Shown: one piece after another, positions 41,547 through 51,739 of the stretch
Layout: each line of letters begins with the position of its first letter
How positions within the stretch are numbered: position 1 is the first letter of the stretch
Assembly: GCF_001612785.1 (NCBI RefSeq)
Contig: NZ_BDBC01000029.1
Span: forward strand, 1-64,000
Origin: Nocardia beijingensis NBRC 16342
GTDB lineage: Bacteria > Actinomycetota > Actinomycetes > Mycobacteriales > Mycobacteriaceae
Direction: 5' to 3'
DNA: 64,000 bases
Program-made: the position numbers and the translations under genes
Notes under the pieces: generated by a model
Told to the model about the DNA's origin: nothing
Seen by the model: only the letters and a program-made list of their open reading frames with translations
Database searches by the model: none

Positions 41547-42856
41547 AGTTCCAGGTCGACGTCGTCGGCACGCACGAGATTGCGCTCGGCGTCGGTTAGC
41601 TCGGAGGTGCTGACGGTGAGCTTGTAGTGCTGTCGGGGATCGAAGTCAGGGAATTGGTCGATACGGTCGAGGACGTCGCCGACGAGTTTCTTGAGGAACA
41701 GCCGGGGCGCGACGCCGACCTTGCCGCCGAGAGTACCGCCGACCGCCCTGGCGAGGTCGGTGATATAGGCGTCGTCAGCGGCGGCACGGATTCTTTCGGG
41801 GTGCTCGCTACCGTCGGCATACAGATCGCGGATGGTGCTACCCAGTGCTGCGAGCGAATCCATGGTGAACCCGGGCAAGCGAATCTGCACGGCACGAGGG
41901 TTGTCGAAGCGCAGGTCGGTGGTGAAATCCGTCGCGAGGCGCTGCGCCAGCGGCGCCAGGCGCTGCACGCCCTGCTGGCCGTCGTAGAACGCGGGCGTGC
42001 CGGTGATGAGCAGATACAACCCGGGGAACCGGCCGGAGTAGATCTCGTCGATGAGCTGACGCAGCGCATTGAGGGCTTTGTCCCTGGCATCGGACCGCAC
42101 TCGCTGCAGGGTCTCCACCTCGTCGAGTACGAGCAGCAGACCGCGATGACCGCTGTCGCGCAGCGCGGTGAGCAGACCTTGGAGGAATCCGAATGCGCCG
42201 AAATGGTCGAGTTCGCCGCGCACCCCCGCGGCCCGCCTTGCCGCGGCAGCCACGTTGGGCTGTCCGCCCAGCCAGGCGAGGATCGCGGCGGCGGTCGCCT
42301 CATCACCATCGACCAGTGCCGTGCGGTATCCGCGCAGCGCCGTCGCGAAGGACGGCGCGTGCCGGGAGACCTCGATCAACCGGGCGGTCATGAGTTCGTC
42401 GACGGCACTGATCAGCGAGTCGTCGTCGGCACCGGCCGCCAGAGCGTCTTCCTCGAGCGCATAGAACCACGCGTCGACAACCGAGCGAAGCGCACTCGGC
42501 GGAAAGCTCGACGTCGTGAGTCGCTCGGTGAGCCGCCGATACACCGTCTCCAGCTTGTGCAACGGTGTCTCGGTCTCGGATATCTGAACCTCCGACACGG
42601 CGAAGTTGCGCCGCTTCGCCCGCTCGCCCAGCCATCGCGAAAAGAACGTCTTACCTGATCCGTACTCGCCGCGGACCGCTTTGAACACCGACCCGCCGGA
42701 CTCGACCGCGTCCAGCTCCGCGTCGAGGGCAGCCTCGAATCGGTCGAGCCCGGTCGCGAGCAGGTCCAGTCCGCTCTCCGGCACTGCGCCGCGCCGCAGC
42801 GCATCGATGACCGCGCGCCGCCGGGCCGCGCTGACCTGGGTTGGCTGGCTACTCAC
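41543..42856 (-). CDS. brxD: BREX system P-loop ATPase BrxD
   Basis: A 437-residue ATP-binding protein. Walker A is RGEYGSGKTFFSRWL near residue 65, and Walker B LLLVLDEVETLQRV near 246. ITGTPAFYDGQQGVQRLAPLAQRL further on and the C-terminal LFLKKLVGDVLDRI are typical of BrxD proteins of BREX types 2 and 6. It is coupled to the helicase gene. In canonical loci brxD is near pglZ; here two plus-strand genes lie between, so brxD-brxHI probably use their own promoter in the 42857-43440 gap. GTG start at 42856. Confidence 0.9.
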   Translation of the reverse strand: MSSQPTQVSAARRRAVIDALRRGAVPESGLDLLATGLDRFEAALDAELDAVESGGSVFKAVRGEYGSGKTFFSRWLGERAKRRNFAVSEVQISETETPLHKLETVYRRLTERLTTSSFPPSALRSVVDAWFYALEEDALAAGADDDSLISAVDELMTARLIEVSRHAPSFATALRGYRTALVDGDEATAAAILAWLGGQPNVAAAARRAAGVRGELDHFGAFGFLQGLLTALRDSGHRGLLLVLDEVETLQRVRSDARDKALNALRQLIDEIYSGRFPGLYLLITGTPAFYDGQQGVQRLAPLAQRLATDFTTDLRFDNPRAVQIRLPGFTMDSLAALGSTIRDLYADGSEHPERIRAAADDAYITDLARAVGGTLGGKVGVAPRLFLKKLVGDVLDRIDQFPDFDPRQHYKLTVSTSELTDAERNLVRADDVDLEL

Positions 42857-43440
42857 GTGGACAGTCTCGCATGGGCAGAGGGCGTGCCGATTCGAGGAGT
42901 TTGCAGCCCGAAGCCCCGCGAACCTCCGCGATACGCATCGAGGCGCGGGGCGTCATGCTGATCGTGCGGATACGCGGCTGTCAACTGCCCTTCGCGGCCA
43001 GCCTGACTACTGCGGTGGTGTTTGTCCAAGACGACGGTACCGGCATTGCATCGACGCTGTGTGCGTCGCCAGCGGCGGAACTGGTGGGCTGCCCCCTCCC
43101 GTGCGAACGGTCCGCCGCTCGCTCGCTGACGCGTGCAGGCGCCTCACCGCTCACGAATACCGGTATGGCGTCCAGTTCTCTGACGCTTTCGGCGGCCTGC
43201 GATGTCGGTGGTCAACCTGGCTCAGGCGGGACGAGTGCCGCTCCGAGTGAGTTCTGCCGAGTTTTCTCGAATTGGTTGGAACCGATCCGGCTCGACCGAC
43301 GTCTCAATCTGATGACGGGACAGGAAGCAGGCGGGACCATCTCGCCAGCAACCCGGCTGCCAAGCACGGCGGCGGGGAGTGAGTCGGATAAGCGAATCAG
43401 TTTTTACAGGCATGATTCGCTGCAAACGGGAGGGAAATCG
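42857..43440. other. Non-coding gap between divergent brxD and secreted-protein gene
   Basis: 584 bases with no supported gene; the plus-strand open frame is continuous with the secreted-protein gene only through high GC and shows no family. It must hold the promoters of brxD-brxHI (minus) and of the two inserted plus-strand genes. Confidence 0.55.
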
Positions 43441-44067
43441 ATGACGGTATTGTTGCGGCGGTCGCAGATTCAGCATGAGCGCATGCCTTCGGCGCTGCTT
43501 CGTGTCCTGCGGGGGCTCTTTGTGATCGTGGCGCTGACGGTGCCGATGTCGGCGGGCGTCGCTGTCGCCGAAGGGCCCGGTACTGGCCTGGTGTTCATGG
43601 CGAGGACTGAGTATCTCGCGAGGTGGGGCACGCCCCAGGAGAGCAAGACGCGTTCCGCCGAGGTCGTTGCGGTGGCGTGGCCTATGCGGCAGAACCGAAG
43701 TGACTGGTCGACGATCCTGTGGGACGAAAGCGATCTGCGCGGGGTGAGCACTCCGGTGCGAATCGGCAACGAGGCCGATCTTGGATGGGAGCATTACGCG
43801 GGTCGGCACAACCTGACATCCCGTACTCCGATCCATGCCGCGTTCCAAACCCACAAGCCCGACAAGGACTTGGGTGCCCGCCAGGAGTACATCTCTTACG
43901 CCGTGGATCCCAGAGGGAAGATCCACATCACCATCCGGGTCATCGTGCAGGCCGCGACACGCACCGACGACCGCCGTTACACCACAGGCGACGGCAAGAA
44001 CATCGGCGTCATCACTGCCTATTGCGAGGGCTACGATCGGTGTCCGGACTGGGTCAACAAGGTCTAG
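43441..44067 (+). CDS. Small secreted protein, possible toxin, inserted in the BREX locus
   Basis: A 208-residue protein. A basic N-terminus and hydrophobic core (VLRGLFVIVALTVPMSAGVAVA) form a signal peptide cleaved near residue 43. The mature domain of about 165 residues is not recognised. It holds WEHYAGRHNLTS, THKPDKD, YISYAVDPRGKIHITIRVIVQ, and the end RRYTTGDGKNIGVITAYCEG and YDRCPDWVN. The alternating polar beta strands, clustered His/Arg/Lys and two Cys close to the C-terminus suggest a small exported enzyme or RNase-type toxin, but this is inference. ATG 43441 has GGGAGGG upstream. It is followed by one more gene and a perfect terminator. Confidence 0.7.
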   Translation: MTVLLRRSQIQHERMPSALLRVLRGLFVIVALTVPMSAGVAVAEGPGTGLVFMARTEYLARWGTPQESKTRSAEVVAVAWPMRQNRSDWSTILWDESDLRGVSTPVRIGNEADLGWEHYAGRHNLTSRTPIHAAFQTHKPDKDLGARQEYISYAVDPRGKIHITIRVIVQAATRTDDRRYTTGDGKNIGVITAYCEGYDRCPDWVNKV

Positions 44068-44100
44068 CCTCCTAACGAGTCGACACTTGGAAAGAAGCCA

Positions 44101-44904
44101 ATGACGACCGGCACCGCCGACGCGAAGTTCGATTTCCTGCTATGCAGCACGATCCCGCTCGTGCTCGCTCCGCCTGGTCCGTTGCCTCCCACGGGAGCGC
44201 GGGTGCGTGGTGTCGTGCGCGCCGATGCGACACACGCGCGAATAGCGCTGTCCACCGCCACAGACCTGTCCAACGCGGTTGCGGTGGAGTTCGACCTCAC
44301 CGCAGAGGGCACTGGATTGGACGTAGACGCAGCAGTGGACCATATGCGCTTCACCGTTGCGTCGACGCTCGCCGATATACAACGCACTCACCAGCACCAT
44401 CCGCGTGACAGCCACGGCAACATCGTGGTCGCGGCATCCGAAACCGGCTTCGACAACACCGCCGTGTCCGTCTACCCTGACCAGCGCCTGTTCAGCCTGT
44501 TCAGCATCTTCGTCCACGGCGGCGGAGTCCCATGGTTCGAGGACCTGTACACCTTCGCCGGATTCATGTTCACCAATGCCCGGGTGTGCCGGATTTATTT
44601 GCGGGTGACTGCCACGGGAGTCACCTACGGAATCGATCTGCCGCTCATCGGGGCCGACGGCCGCCCGATGGTCGGCTCCAACCTGCCACAAGAGCTCGCG
44701 CCGCTGGTCCGCAACGGTGACCTCGCCACACGACGAGTCCTCGACGACACCGACAACTACTGCACGGCCGTTGTCGACCTGGGCGCCTGGCTGGGCCCGG
44801 CACGCACCGGCACCCCCGAAACTGCCGAGGGACAATCGGCACCTCCGGAACCAACCGCCCCGTGGACCTGGATGAGTAACGAATCCAGCCCCCCGCGCCA
44901 ATAG
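44101..44904 (+). CDS. Unknown protein downstream of secreted protein, possible partner or immunity
   Basis: A 267-residue protein without signal peptide or recognised domain. It begins TGTADAKFDFLLCSTIPLVL, contains GNIVVAASETGFDNTAVSVYP and LFSLFSIFVHGGGVPWFEDLYTFAGFM in outline, and ends with a Pro-rich tail. It is mixed alpha/beta, cytoplasmic by prediction, and starts 33 bases after the secreted-protein gene, so the two are an operon. A role as antitoxin or cytosolic partner is possible from position only. The start codon is ATG with GGAAAGAAG upstream. Confidence 0.65.
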   Translation: MTTGTADAKFDFLLCSTIPLVLAPPGPLPPTGARVRGVVRADATHARIALSTATDLSNAVAVEFDLTAEGTGLDVDAAVDHMRFTVASTLADIQRTHQHHPRDSHGNIVVAASETGFDNTAVSVYPDQRLFSLFSIFVHGGGVPWFEDLYTFAGFMFTNARVCRIYLRVTATGVTYGIDLPLIGADGRPMVGSNLPQELAPLVRNGDLATRRVLDDTDNYCTAVVDLGAWLGPARTGTPETAEGQSAPPEPTAPWTWMSNESSPPRQ

Positions 44905-44969
44905 CTCATCAACGCGGGTACACCCTGGCCTCGACCGCTCTTGTGATCGTCAGCGGGCTGGTTCTGTAC

Positions 44970-45003
44970 CGGGCGGCGCTCGGCGTCTGCGGAGCGCCGC
45001 CCG
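44970..45003. terminator. Strong terminator between the inserted genes and pglZ
   Basis: CGGGCGGCGCTC pairs perfectly with GAGCGCCGCCCG over a 10-base loop. It separates the convergent plus-strand pair and the minus-strand pgl operon and ends six bases before the pglZ stop codon. Confidence 0.85.
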
Positions 45004-45008
45004 ATCCG

Positions 45009-47828
45009 TTAGCGCAGGCCGAACTGGGTTCGCAACAATTTCACGTGCAGCCGTAGGGTCCGGCCGTCCGACATGGTCTCGAGCACCTGCGCACCGTCCA
45101 CGTTCAGCAGCTGTCCGAGTACGGCGGCGAAGCCGCTCGCGCGTGTCGGTGGATCGCCCACCCGTTGGGCGAGCGCCGTCGTCGACTGTGGTCCGTCGAG
45201 GAGCGCCCGGATCGCTTTCTCCAGCTTGGAGGTCGTCGGCTTCCGCGCCAGCTGCTCCAGCTGCGCGGCGAACACCTCCGACGCGAGAAGTCGGGTGACC
45301 AGGTCGTCTGCGGCGCTCGTCTCCTGTGGCAGAGGCGCGGCGCTGGGCAGCGGGATGTCGAGCGTGATCTGGTCGCTCAGCCTCTCGGCAGCCTTATTGG
45401 CGACGCGAGTACGCGTCTTGTTGTCGACGGCGGGGGTGTGGACCTGCTGTAGCGATTCGGTACCGTCGCGCCACCACTCGGGCCGCTGGTCACCCAGCTC
45501 TCGCCAGCCGGAGGGAGGAGTGGCGCCGAACGGCAGGAACGCAAGCACGGGGATGGTGATCTCCGCCAGCGCGGCGCCCCCGTGATAACCCGCCTTCTGA
45601 GCGCTGTAGCGGGAGTCGTTGTCCCACAACGCGACGATCGAAGCGCCGGGCTCTGGCCAGACGACACGGGGGCCGTGCAGCGCGATCTCGGTTTCGGTTC
45701 GGCGGTCGAACTCGGCGGCGGGCAGGCGGTGTCGTGCCGACTCGATGTTGTTCGCCTCGACCAGCACACTGTGCCGGTCGACGACGTGGCCGTGATCGCT
45801 GGTGATGAGCACGACCATGCCCTGCCCGGTGGCAGCCGCTACCAGGGCTCGCAGGTCGCCGATTTCTCTGGTTTCCCAGCCGGAATCATCGAGTTTGGCT
45901 TCCTTGGCGAGCCGGTCGTCGATGGTGTTGAGCACGACGGCGACATGGCAGTTCGGGTCGGCGAGGGCCGCACCGAGGTCGGCCCCGAACCGATCGCCCG
46001 GCTTGCTGCGCAGATCGTTCTTGTGGAACACCTCAGCACGCTTGGCACCCCAGAACGGATGCTGCCGGAAGAGGCGTTGCTCTGTCTTCTGGTCGCCCTT
46101 CATGAGTTTGCCGGCGAACAGCGAGGTGCGCGACACCGCGGTCAGACTGGGCAAGGCCGCGGCCATGCAGCGGCGGTAGGGCTTCCCCTCGCGGGGCAGG
46201 GGGTCGTACTCGGCGAAAGTGCCGCGCAGCTCGCCGGCCAGTTCGGTCGCGATGGAGGCGCTCATGCCGTCCACGACGATGAGCAGCACACGATGATCAG
46301 CGGCGAGCGGGCGCACCACACGATGCAGGAAGGTTTCGACCGTCAACATGGTGCCCGGGGATGATCCCGATTCGGTCCACACGGCCAGGTTTTTCGCGAA
46401 CTCACAATCGAATTCACGACGTAACTTGCGGGTGCGGGTGGCAATGGCGTCGTATGCGACGCGTAGTGCGGCATCGTCATCGCCGCCCGCATCGAGATAG
46501 TCGAGGGCGCGGTCGGCCCATGCGGTGTCGCGCATCTGCCGGTCGAGTGCCGCGGCGACGCTGTCGCAGGTCGGGTCGGGATCGGTGCTCAGCCATCGGG
46601 TCAGGCGCTGCGCCATCCGAACCCGGCCTATGCGGACGCGATGATCAGCGGCGAGGTCGTGTGCGCGCAGGGCGGCCACGGTCCGATCGATTTCATCGGC
46701 CTTGCCGCGACCGAGAGCTGCACCCGCGGCCGTGAACCGGGCGTCGAGACCTGCGGTGAGCAGGGGACTGTATTCCGCGGCCGTCCCCGCACCGAACTGG
46801 CGGACGAGAAGGTCGGCCTGTGCGAGCACGGTGTCCGCGATCTTGCGGGCGTGCCGGGCGGATTCTTCGGCTTCGTCGTGCGGATCGGCCGAAGAACGCG
46901 CCTTCACCAACAGATCCCGGATGTAGTCTTCGCAGGTGCGGCCGAAGGTCGCGAGCATGCGGTCCAGTTCGCCACCCACCGCGGGCGGATGATCACCGAG
47001 CCAGCGCTCGACGCGCCCGCGCGCCTGATACACCGCACTGTCCGCGGTTGCATGCCGCCACAGCGCCGCGCATACCAGCCCATAGGCAATGGCTTCTGCC
47101 CCGTGCCCGGTGCGCACCAGCGCGGTCACAACAGCGCCGGTCGCTCCGGATTGCTCATCTTCGGAGAGGAACCGGGTGAGTCCATCGCGCTCAGGTGCAC
47201 GCAGATCGAGCAGTAGCTGCGGGCCGCCCGGCCGCTGCGACCACTCGAGCAAACTGAGCGGATCGATCCGGTCCACCGTGGCCTGGATGCCCAACCGGCG
47301 GGTGGCCAGCGCGGTCAGGGCCGGAACCCGAGAGAGAATGCCACCGGCCAGCGCGGTCGGCCACCCCTGCGCCCCGGCTGCGTCGAGCAGCGCCTCGCAG
47401 GCCCATGCCTCTCGCTTGAGCCACGGGTCGATCTCCTTGGAGTTGAAGGACTCACGCACGATGTCCCACCGATCCACGGTGTGCACTCGTCCACGGTCGG
47501 TGCGCACGAGTATGGCCGGGTCGAGGTCGTGTTCTTCGACACCGGTCAGCAACACCAGCACGCGAGGGTCGGGAGAGATCTCGCGCGCATGCGCGAGGAC
47601 CTTCTCGTGTACCGCCAGCGGCGAGGCGCCGACCGCCACCCGCGCGCGGCGGCCATCCGCGAGGGTCAGGACGGGGTCACCCTCCCATTCCGGCTCGCCG
47701 CGCAGCAGCAGCGTCACGGGCTCACCGGGCTCAGCCAGTACCTTCTCGAGCCGCTTGTGGGAGAAGAGGTACTGCGCGACGGTCGTCCTCGACAGCCGTA
47801 GCGCAGTGGTCACGGTGGCACCGGTCAT
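45009..47828 (-). CDS. pglZ: BREX-2 phosphatase PglZ
   Basis: A 939-residue protein of the alkaline-phosphatase superfamily. The central-to-C-terminal phosphatase domain shows RVLLIVVDGMSASIATELA near residue 519 (metal-binding Asp, nucleophile region), PSLTAVSRTSLFAGKLMKGD and LITSDHGHVVDRH near 678 (DHG metal site). The N-terminal 500 residues are the PglZ-specific helical part. PglZ is essential in Pgl/BREX and in S. coelicolor is described as a conditionally toxic partner of PglX. ATG at 47828 overlaps the pglY stop (ATGA). Confidence 0.93.
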   Translation of the reverse strand: MTGATVTTALRLSRTTVAQYLFSHKRLEKVLAEPGEPVTLLLRGEPEWEGDPVLTLADGRRARVAVGASPLAVHEKVLAHAREISPDPRVLVLLTGVEEHDLDPAILVRTDRGRVHTVDRWDIVRESFNSKEIDPWLKREAWACEALLDAAGAQGWPTALAGGILSRVPALTALATRRLGIQATVDRIDPLSLLEWSQRPGGPQLLLDLRAPERDGLTRFLSEDEQSGATGAVVTALVRTGHGAEAIAYGLVCAALWRHATADSAVYQARGRVERWLGDHPPAVGGELDRMLATFGRTCEDYIRDLLVKARSSADPHDEAEESARHARKIADTVLAQADLLVRQFGAGTAAEYSPLLTAGLDARFTAAGAALGRGKADEIDRTVAALRAHDLAADHRVRIGRVRMAQRLTRWLSTDPDPTCDSVAAALDRQMRDTAWADRALDYLDAGGDDDAALRVAYDAIATRTRKLRREFDCEFAKNLAVWTESGSSPGTMLTVETFLHRVVRPLAADHRVLLIVVDGMSASIATELAGELRGTFAEYDPLPREGKPYRRCMAAALPSLTAVSRTSLFAGKLMKGDQKTEQRLFRQHPFWGAKRAEVFHKNDLRSKPGDRFGADLGAALADPNCHVAVVLNTIDDRLAKEAKLDDSGWETREIGDLRALVAAATGQGMVVLITSDHGHVVDRHSVLVEANNIESARHRLPAAEFDRRTETEIALHGPRVVWPEPGASIVALWDNDSRYSAQKAGYHGGAALAEITIPVLAFLPFGATPPSGWRELGDQRPEWWRDGTESLQQVHTPAVDNKTRTRVANKAAERLSDQITLDIPLPSAAPLPQETSAADDLVTRLLASEVFAAQLEQLARKPTTSKLEKAIRALLDGPQSTTALAQRVGDPPTRASGFAAVLGQLLNVDGAQVLETMSDGRTLRLHVKLLRTQFGLR

Positions 47829-50800
47829 TCGATGACCTTCCACGTGATCTCGACCGAAGCGCCGGGTTCCAGAGCGGCGAGTTCGGCCAGGTCGGCGGAG
47901 AACTTCGCTACCGCATCCCGAGCCGTAGTGGTGTATATGCCGGACCGGCGGGTAGACCGCTTGCCGGATCGCGGTGTGCTGCCGTCCAGCGGCGGGTTGC
48001 TGGTAGGAGTGCCCAGATCGATGTCGTCCGCGCCGGTGGCAGCCTTCGTGGTCGCGCTGGGTGCCGCCGGTGGCGGCGTAACGGTGCTTGCCTGGCGATT
48101 GCGCTCGGCCTCCTCGCGCAGTTTCCGAGTCGTCAGCGCGGTGATCTTGGCGTCGGTGGTGCGCAGCGCCTCGGCAAGATCGGCGGAGCGCTGGTCGGAT
48201 CGGGCTGCGGTGCGCAACGAGTCCAACAGTGCGGCGCCTTCGGGACCGAGCAAGCTCGCCTGCTCCAGATTGCGCCACGCGGCGTGAGCGAGTGCCGCGA
48301 TCACCTTATCGGCTGATTTGATCGAGGTGGCATACCGGTCCGCGTTGACCCCCGCGAGATCGAAGTGGGCGAGCGCTTCGACGGTTTTCTTGGCTCCGGC
48401 CGACCCGCCCCCACCGGCGGAGGTGAGAGCCGACAGCAGCTCCAGCGAGCGACGAGCGAGCGCGAGACGTCCTGCGGGTTCGCTGTCGTCGAGCTCGAGG
48501 AAATCCGCGTGCTTTTCCAACTGTTCGACAAGCCGTGCGGCCGGGTCGTGGTACTTCGTGGCGGTACTGCTGATCTGCCGGGCGAACAGCTGCACCGGAC
48601 CGCCGCGCCGCAGCGTCGGCGCCTTGTCTCCGAAAATGACCTCGAACCGGTTCCGCGCGGTGTCCCAATCCGATTCGCTCGGCAGCGGCTGGGTCCGCAG
48701 CGCGTCACCGGCCTGGATCTTGGTGAGTTCCGGCGCGTCGATCGGCACACCGCCGCGCACCCAGATCCGGTCGTCCATTTCGGCGAAGGACGCGATCACC
48801 AGATTGGCGATGTGCGGCTCCAGACCGCGCGGCTGGGGCAGGTCGATCCATTCGCCGAGCGAGATCACCGACAGGTCGCCGGTTTTCCCGGCATTCTGCG
48901 CCGACTTGCGGAAGTGGTCGGCCCACCGCTTCGACAGCTCGAAGTAGGCCTCCTTCTGCTGGCCCAGACCGAGTGGCTCGGCGACTCGGCGCATGAGCGC
49001 GCGGTCTTTCGCCGGAACCTCGAAGCGATTGTCCCGCGCTTCGGCCGCGCCCTTCACCTGCGCGAGAACGGTTTTCGCGTCGGCGGCCTTGACCGCGGTG
49101 CCGGTGCCGTCCGGGTCGAGATTCGGGTGCTCCGGGAACTGGTGGGCGAGTAGCTTGCTCGCGAGTGCGCGGATGGCGTCGTGCATCGATTGGCCGATGG
49201 CGACGGTGAGACCGTCGATATCGGGCAGCGGGTGGAACAGCCGGTCCAATTCGTTGGTCACGTCGTCGGGCTTGCGTTCGGCCAAACCGTACGCCTGCTT
49301 GAACGTGGCGAGCACACGTTTGCGCAGGGTTTCGCGCTGGGACTCCAGCAGCTGCTTCGCGCTGGTTCGGTTGTCGGGATTGAGGTGCTGGGCGTACTGG
49401 GTGTCGAACCGGTACGGGTCGGCGAGCGCCTTGGTGACCACCAGTAGGCGGCGGAAGTCTTCCCAGCGGGGCTTGGTCAGATGCGACGGCAACCACGCGA
49501 CGGTGCGCGGATGGTTGTCGCCCTGTTCCTCCTTGAGCCGCCGGATGCGGTCGGCGTCCTCGACCGGCCCGAGGATGCCCTCGTCGTAGGGCAGGTCGAT
49601 GACGATGCGCCAGCGGCCCTCGTAGGCGGGCTGCAAGTCGTGGTTGGGCAGGGCGTCCTCGTCGCTGACGTTGCCGAAGACCACTTCCGCGACGCGGTTG
49701 GACCCGCGCCAGACGAAACGCAACTCGTCGGCATCGAATCGGCCGTTGGCTCGATCCAACCCGAATTCCTCGGCGAGGAGGTCGCGGGCGAGTGCGAGCC
49801 GGTTGGCCGGGTTGTCGTTGACCTGCGCGTTGGCGATCACCGATTCCACGTCGACGCCGGAGAGTTCCAAACGCACACCCGGATTGGCATCGGTGCCGGT
49901 GGGCTTGATCTCCGGGAACCGGGCGGCCCACTCGCCGATCATGTCCTTGATCACGCCCTCTTCCCGCCCGGGAATCATGGTTGTGATCGAGCCGTGGTTG
50001 AGCGCGGCGAGACGGCGAATGGTCAAGTCACGCAGCGCCGGAACGCCAGGGGCCAACGCTGCCAACAGCACCGTGCAGGCGAGACGGTTCTGACCGACGA
50101 ACTTCTTGCAGTTGCCTGCGAGTTTGGCGTCGGTGATGGTCTCGCGCCGATTGATGTAAGCGTCGATGTCGTCTTCGGTGACCTCGCACGTGCTGAGCAG
50201 GTACGGGCGCAGCCGCGTCTTGTACAGCTTGTCGGCGGCATCGAAGAGCACCTTTTTGTCGGCGACGAACGGCCGGTCGCCACCGCGGGTGAGCTGCTGG
50301 TAGAGATCGCCCAGCGGCACCAGATCACCGAGCCGCAGCTCGTTGCGATGATCGGCGAGCAACTGTCCCATCAGTTTCAGACCGGTGCGTGAGCGCTGCA
50401 GTGCGGCCGAGATGTGCACCAACGTATCGAGGAACGCCGGGGAGAACGGGTAGCTCAACCGGAACGACGCCTCGTCGGCGCCGGTGGTGCTCTCGTCGGA
50501 ACCGAGCAGCGTGTCCCACACCTTCGGTCCGATTTTCTTGGTCTTCTCGAACGCGGCGTCGATCTGCGCGCTCGCGGCGGCATCGCGCGGCTTCAGCAAT
50601 CGAGCGTGGGCGATCTGCGGTAGGTTGCGGTCTTCGAGACTGATCAGGTCGAACCGGCCGGAGGCATGATTGAGGGCGTCCTGGATCGCCGATTCCGCCG
50701 CGCCCGCGAGCTCTTCACCCACCAGCTCGCGCAGATCGCGCTGACGGGCGATGAACGAGACGATCGGGATCGCGCGGCGCGCGTCACCACCCTCACGGAA

Positions 50801-51739
50801 GTTGGTGATCTTGCTGGCCTCGCGCGCCACCCGCTTCTCATCGTGGATGAGGCTGGCGAGCCACAGGATCAGCTCGTCGAGGAACAGGATGATCGCGTCG
50901 TAACCGAGCGATTTCGCGTGCGCGGCGATGACACTGAGACCCGCATCGAGGGAGATGAAGCCGCTCTCGTCTTCGGCGGCGCGCTGGGCGAACCCAGGCA
51001 GCAGATGAGTGGTCGCGTCGTGCACCAGCTTGTTGCGCAGCTCCGGCGGCGTGGTCGGATTCACCAGATTCAGGCTGCCGCCGTCGTGCGATTCCGTCGC
51101 GGCCAACGCGGTGTCGACCTTCTGGGTGGTCCAGTGGAAGGTCGACTCACCCCATTCGTCGTCTTCGTCCTCGGCTTGATCCTGGTTGAGGACGGCGAGG
51201 AACCGCTCTTCGCCCATCGAGGTGCGCAGGGCCCGCAGATCGGTGAACATCGCGTCCGTGCGATACACCGGAGGAGTCGGCGCCTCCGGATGCTTCTCGC
51301 GGACGAATTCGACGTACTTCCCGAGTACGCGCTGCTCCATCGACTTGGCGTCGATCATGTGATACGGCACCATCAGGAACTTCTTGCCGTCCGAGAGCAG
51401 CCATTCGTGCTTGGTGATGATCGGATCGAACTCGCCTCGGGAGCGGGCGACCGGGTTGCCGGAGAGCAGGGCGTACAGCACCGCCATGAAGTGCGACTTA
51501 CCGGCACCGAACGAGCCGTGCAGGAACGCCGGTTTCGAGGTGTTCCCGTCGAGTGCGGACTTGATCAGCGCAAGGGCTTCGTCGAAGTTGCCGAGCAAGC
51601 GGTCGGTAAGCACATAGTCCTCGACCGCTTTGGTGGAGCCTTCCTCGGTGACCGCATCGGCGAGGGTGAGCACGTAGTCCGAGCCGGCGACGTGCTCCTT
51701 GATATCGATGAGGTCGCGCAGAAGTGGGCGTTGGTCCAT
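47825..51739 (-). CDS. pglY: BREX-2 ATPase PglY
   Basis: A 1304-residue AAA+-like ATPase. Walker A is AFLHGSFGAGKSHFMAVL near residue 75, an acidic Walker B-like AIILFLDELILWLA lies near 285, and FIARQRDLRELVGEE follows. The C-terminal third is helical with a Pro/Thr/Ala-rich linker before a final basic segment. It corresponds to BrxC of type 1 systems and is required for phage exclusion. It overlaps pglX at TGATG and pglZ at ATGA, so the operon is translationally coupled throughout. The ATG at 51739 precedes the conserved LLRDLIDIKEHVAGSDYVL start. Confidence 0.93.
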   Translation of the reverse strand: MDQRPLLRDLIDIKEHVAGSDYVLTLADAVTEEGSTKAVEDYVLTDRLLGNFDEALALIKSALDGNTSKPAFLHGSFGAGKSHFMAVLYALLSGNPVARSRGEFDPIITKHEWLLSDGKKFLMVPYHMIDAKSMEQRVLGKYVEFVREKHPEAPTPPVYRTDAMFTDLRALRTSMGEERFLAVLNQDQAEDEDDEWGESTFHWTTQKVDTALAATESHDGGSLNLVNPTTPPELRNKLVHDATTHLLPGFAQRAAEDESGFISLDAGLSVIAAHAKSLGYDAIILFLDELILWLASLIHDEKRVAREASKITNFREGGDARRAIPIVSFIARQRDLRELVGEELAGAAESAIQDALNHASGRFDLISLEDRNLPQIAHARLLKPRDAAASAQIDAAFEKTKKIGPKVWDTLLGSDESTTGADEASFRLSYPFSPAFLDTLVHISAALQRSRTGLKLMGQLLADHRNELRLGDLVPLGDLYQQLTRGGDRPFVADKKVLFDAADKLYKTRLRPYLLSTCEVTEDDIDAYINRRETITDAKLAGNCKKFVGQNRLACTVLLAALAPGVPALRDLTIRRLAALNHGSITTMIPGREEGVIKDMIGEWAARFPEIKPTGTDANPGVRLELSGVDVESVIANAQVNDNPANRLALARDLLAEEFGLDRANGRFDADELRFVWRGSNRVAEVVFGNVSDEDALPNHDLQPAYEGRWRIVIDLPYDEGILGPVEDADRIRRLKEEQGDNHPRTVAWLPSHLTKPRWEDFRRLLVVTKALADPYRFDTQYAQHLNPDNRTSAKQLLESQRETLRKRVLATFKQAYGLAERKPDDVTNELDRLFHPLPDIDGLTVAIGQSMHDAIRALASKLLAHQFPEHPNLDPDGTGTAVKAADAKTVLAQVKGAAEARDNRFEVPAKDRALMRRVAEPLGLGQQKEAYFELSKRWADHFRKSAQNAGKTGDLSVISLGEWIDLPQPRGLEPHIANLVIASFAEMDDRIWVRGGVPIDAPELTKIQAGDALRTQPLPSESDWDTARNRFEVIFGDKAPTLRRGGPVQLFARQISSTATKYHDPAARLVEQLEKHADFLELDDSEPAGRLALARRSLELLSALTSAGGGGSAGAKKTVEALAHFDLAGVNADRYATSIKSADKVIAALAHAAWRNLEQASLLGPEGAALLDSLRTAARSDQRSADLAEALRTTDAKITALTTRKLREEAERNRQASTVTPPPAAPSATTKAATGADDIDLGTPTSNPPLDGSTPRSGKRSTRRSGIYTTTARDAVAKFSADLAELAALEPGASVEITWKVIE

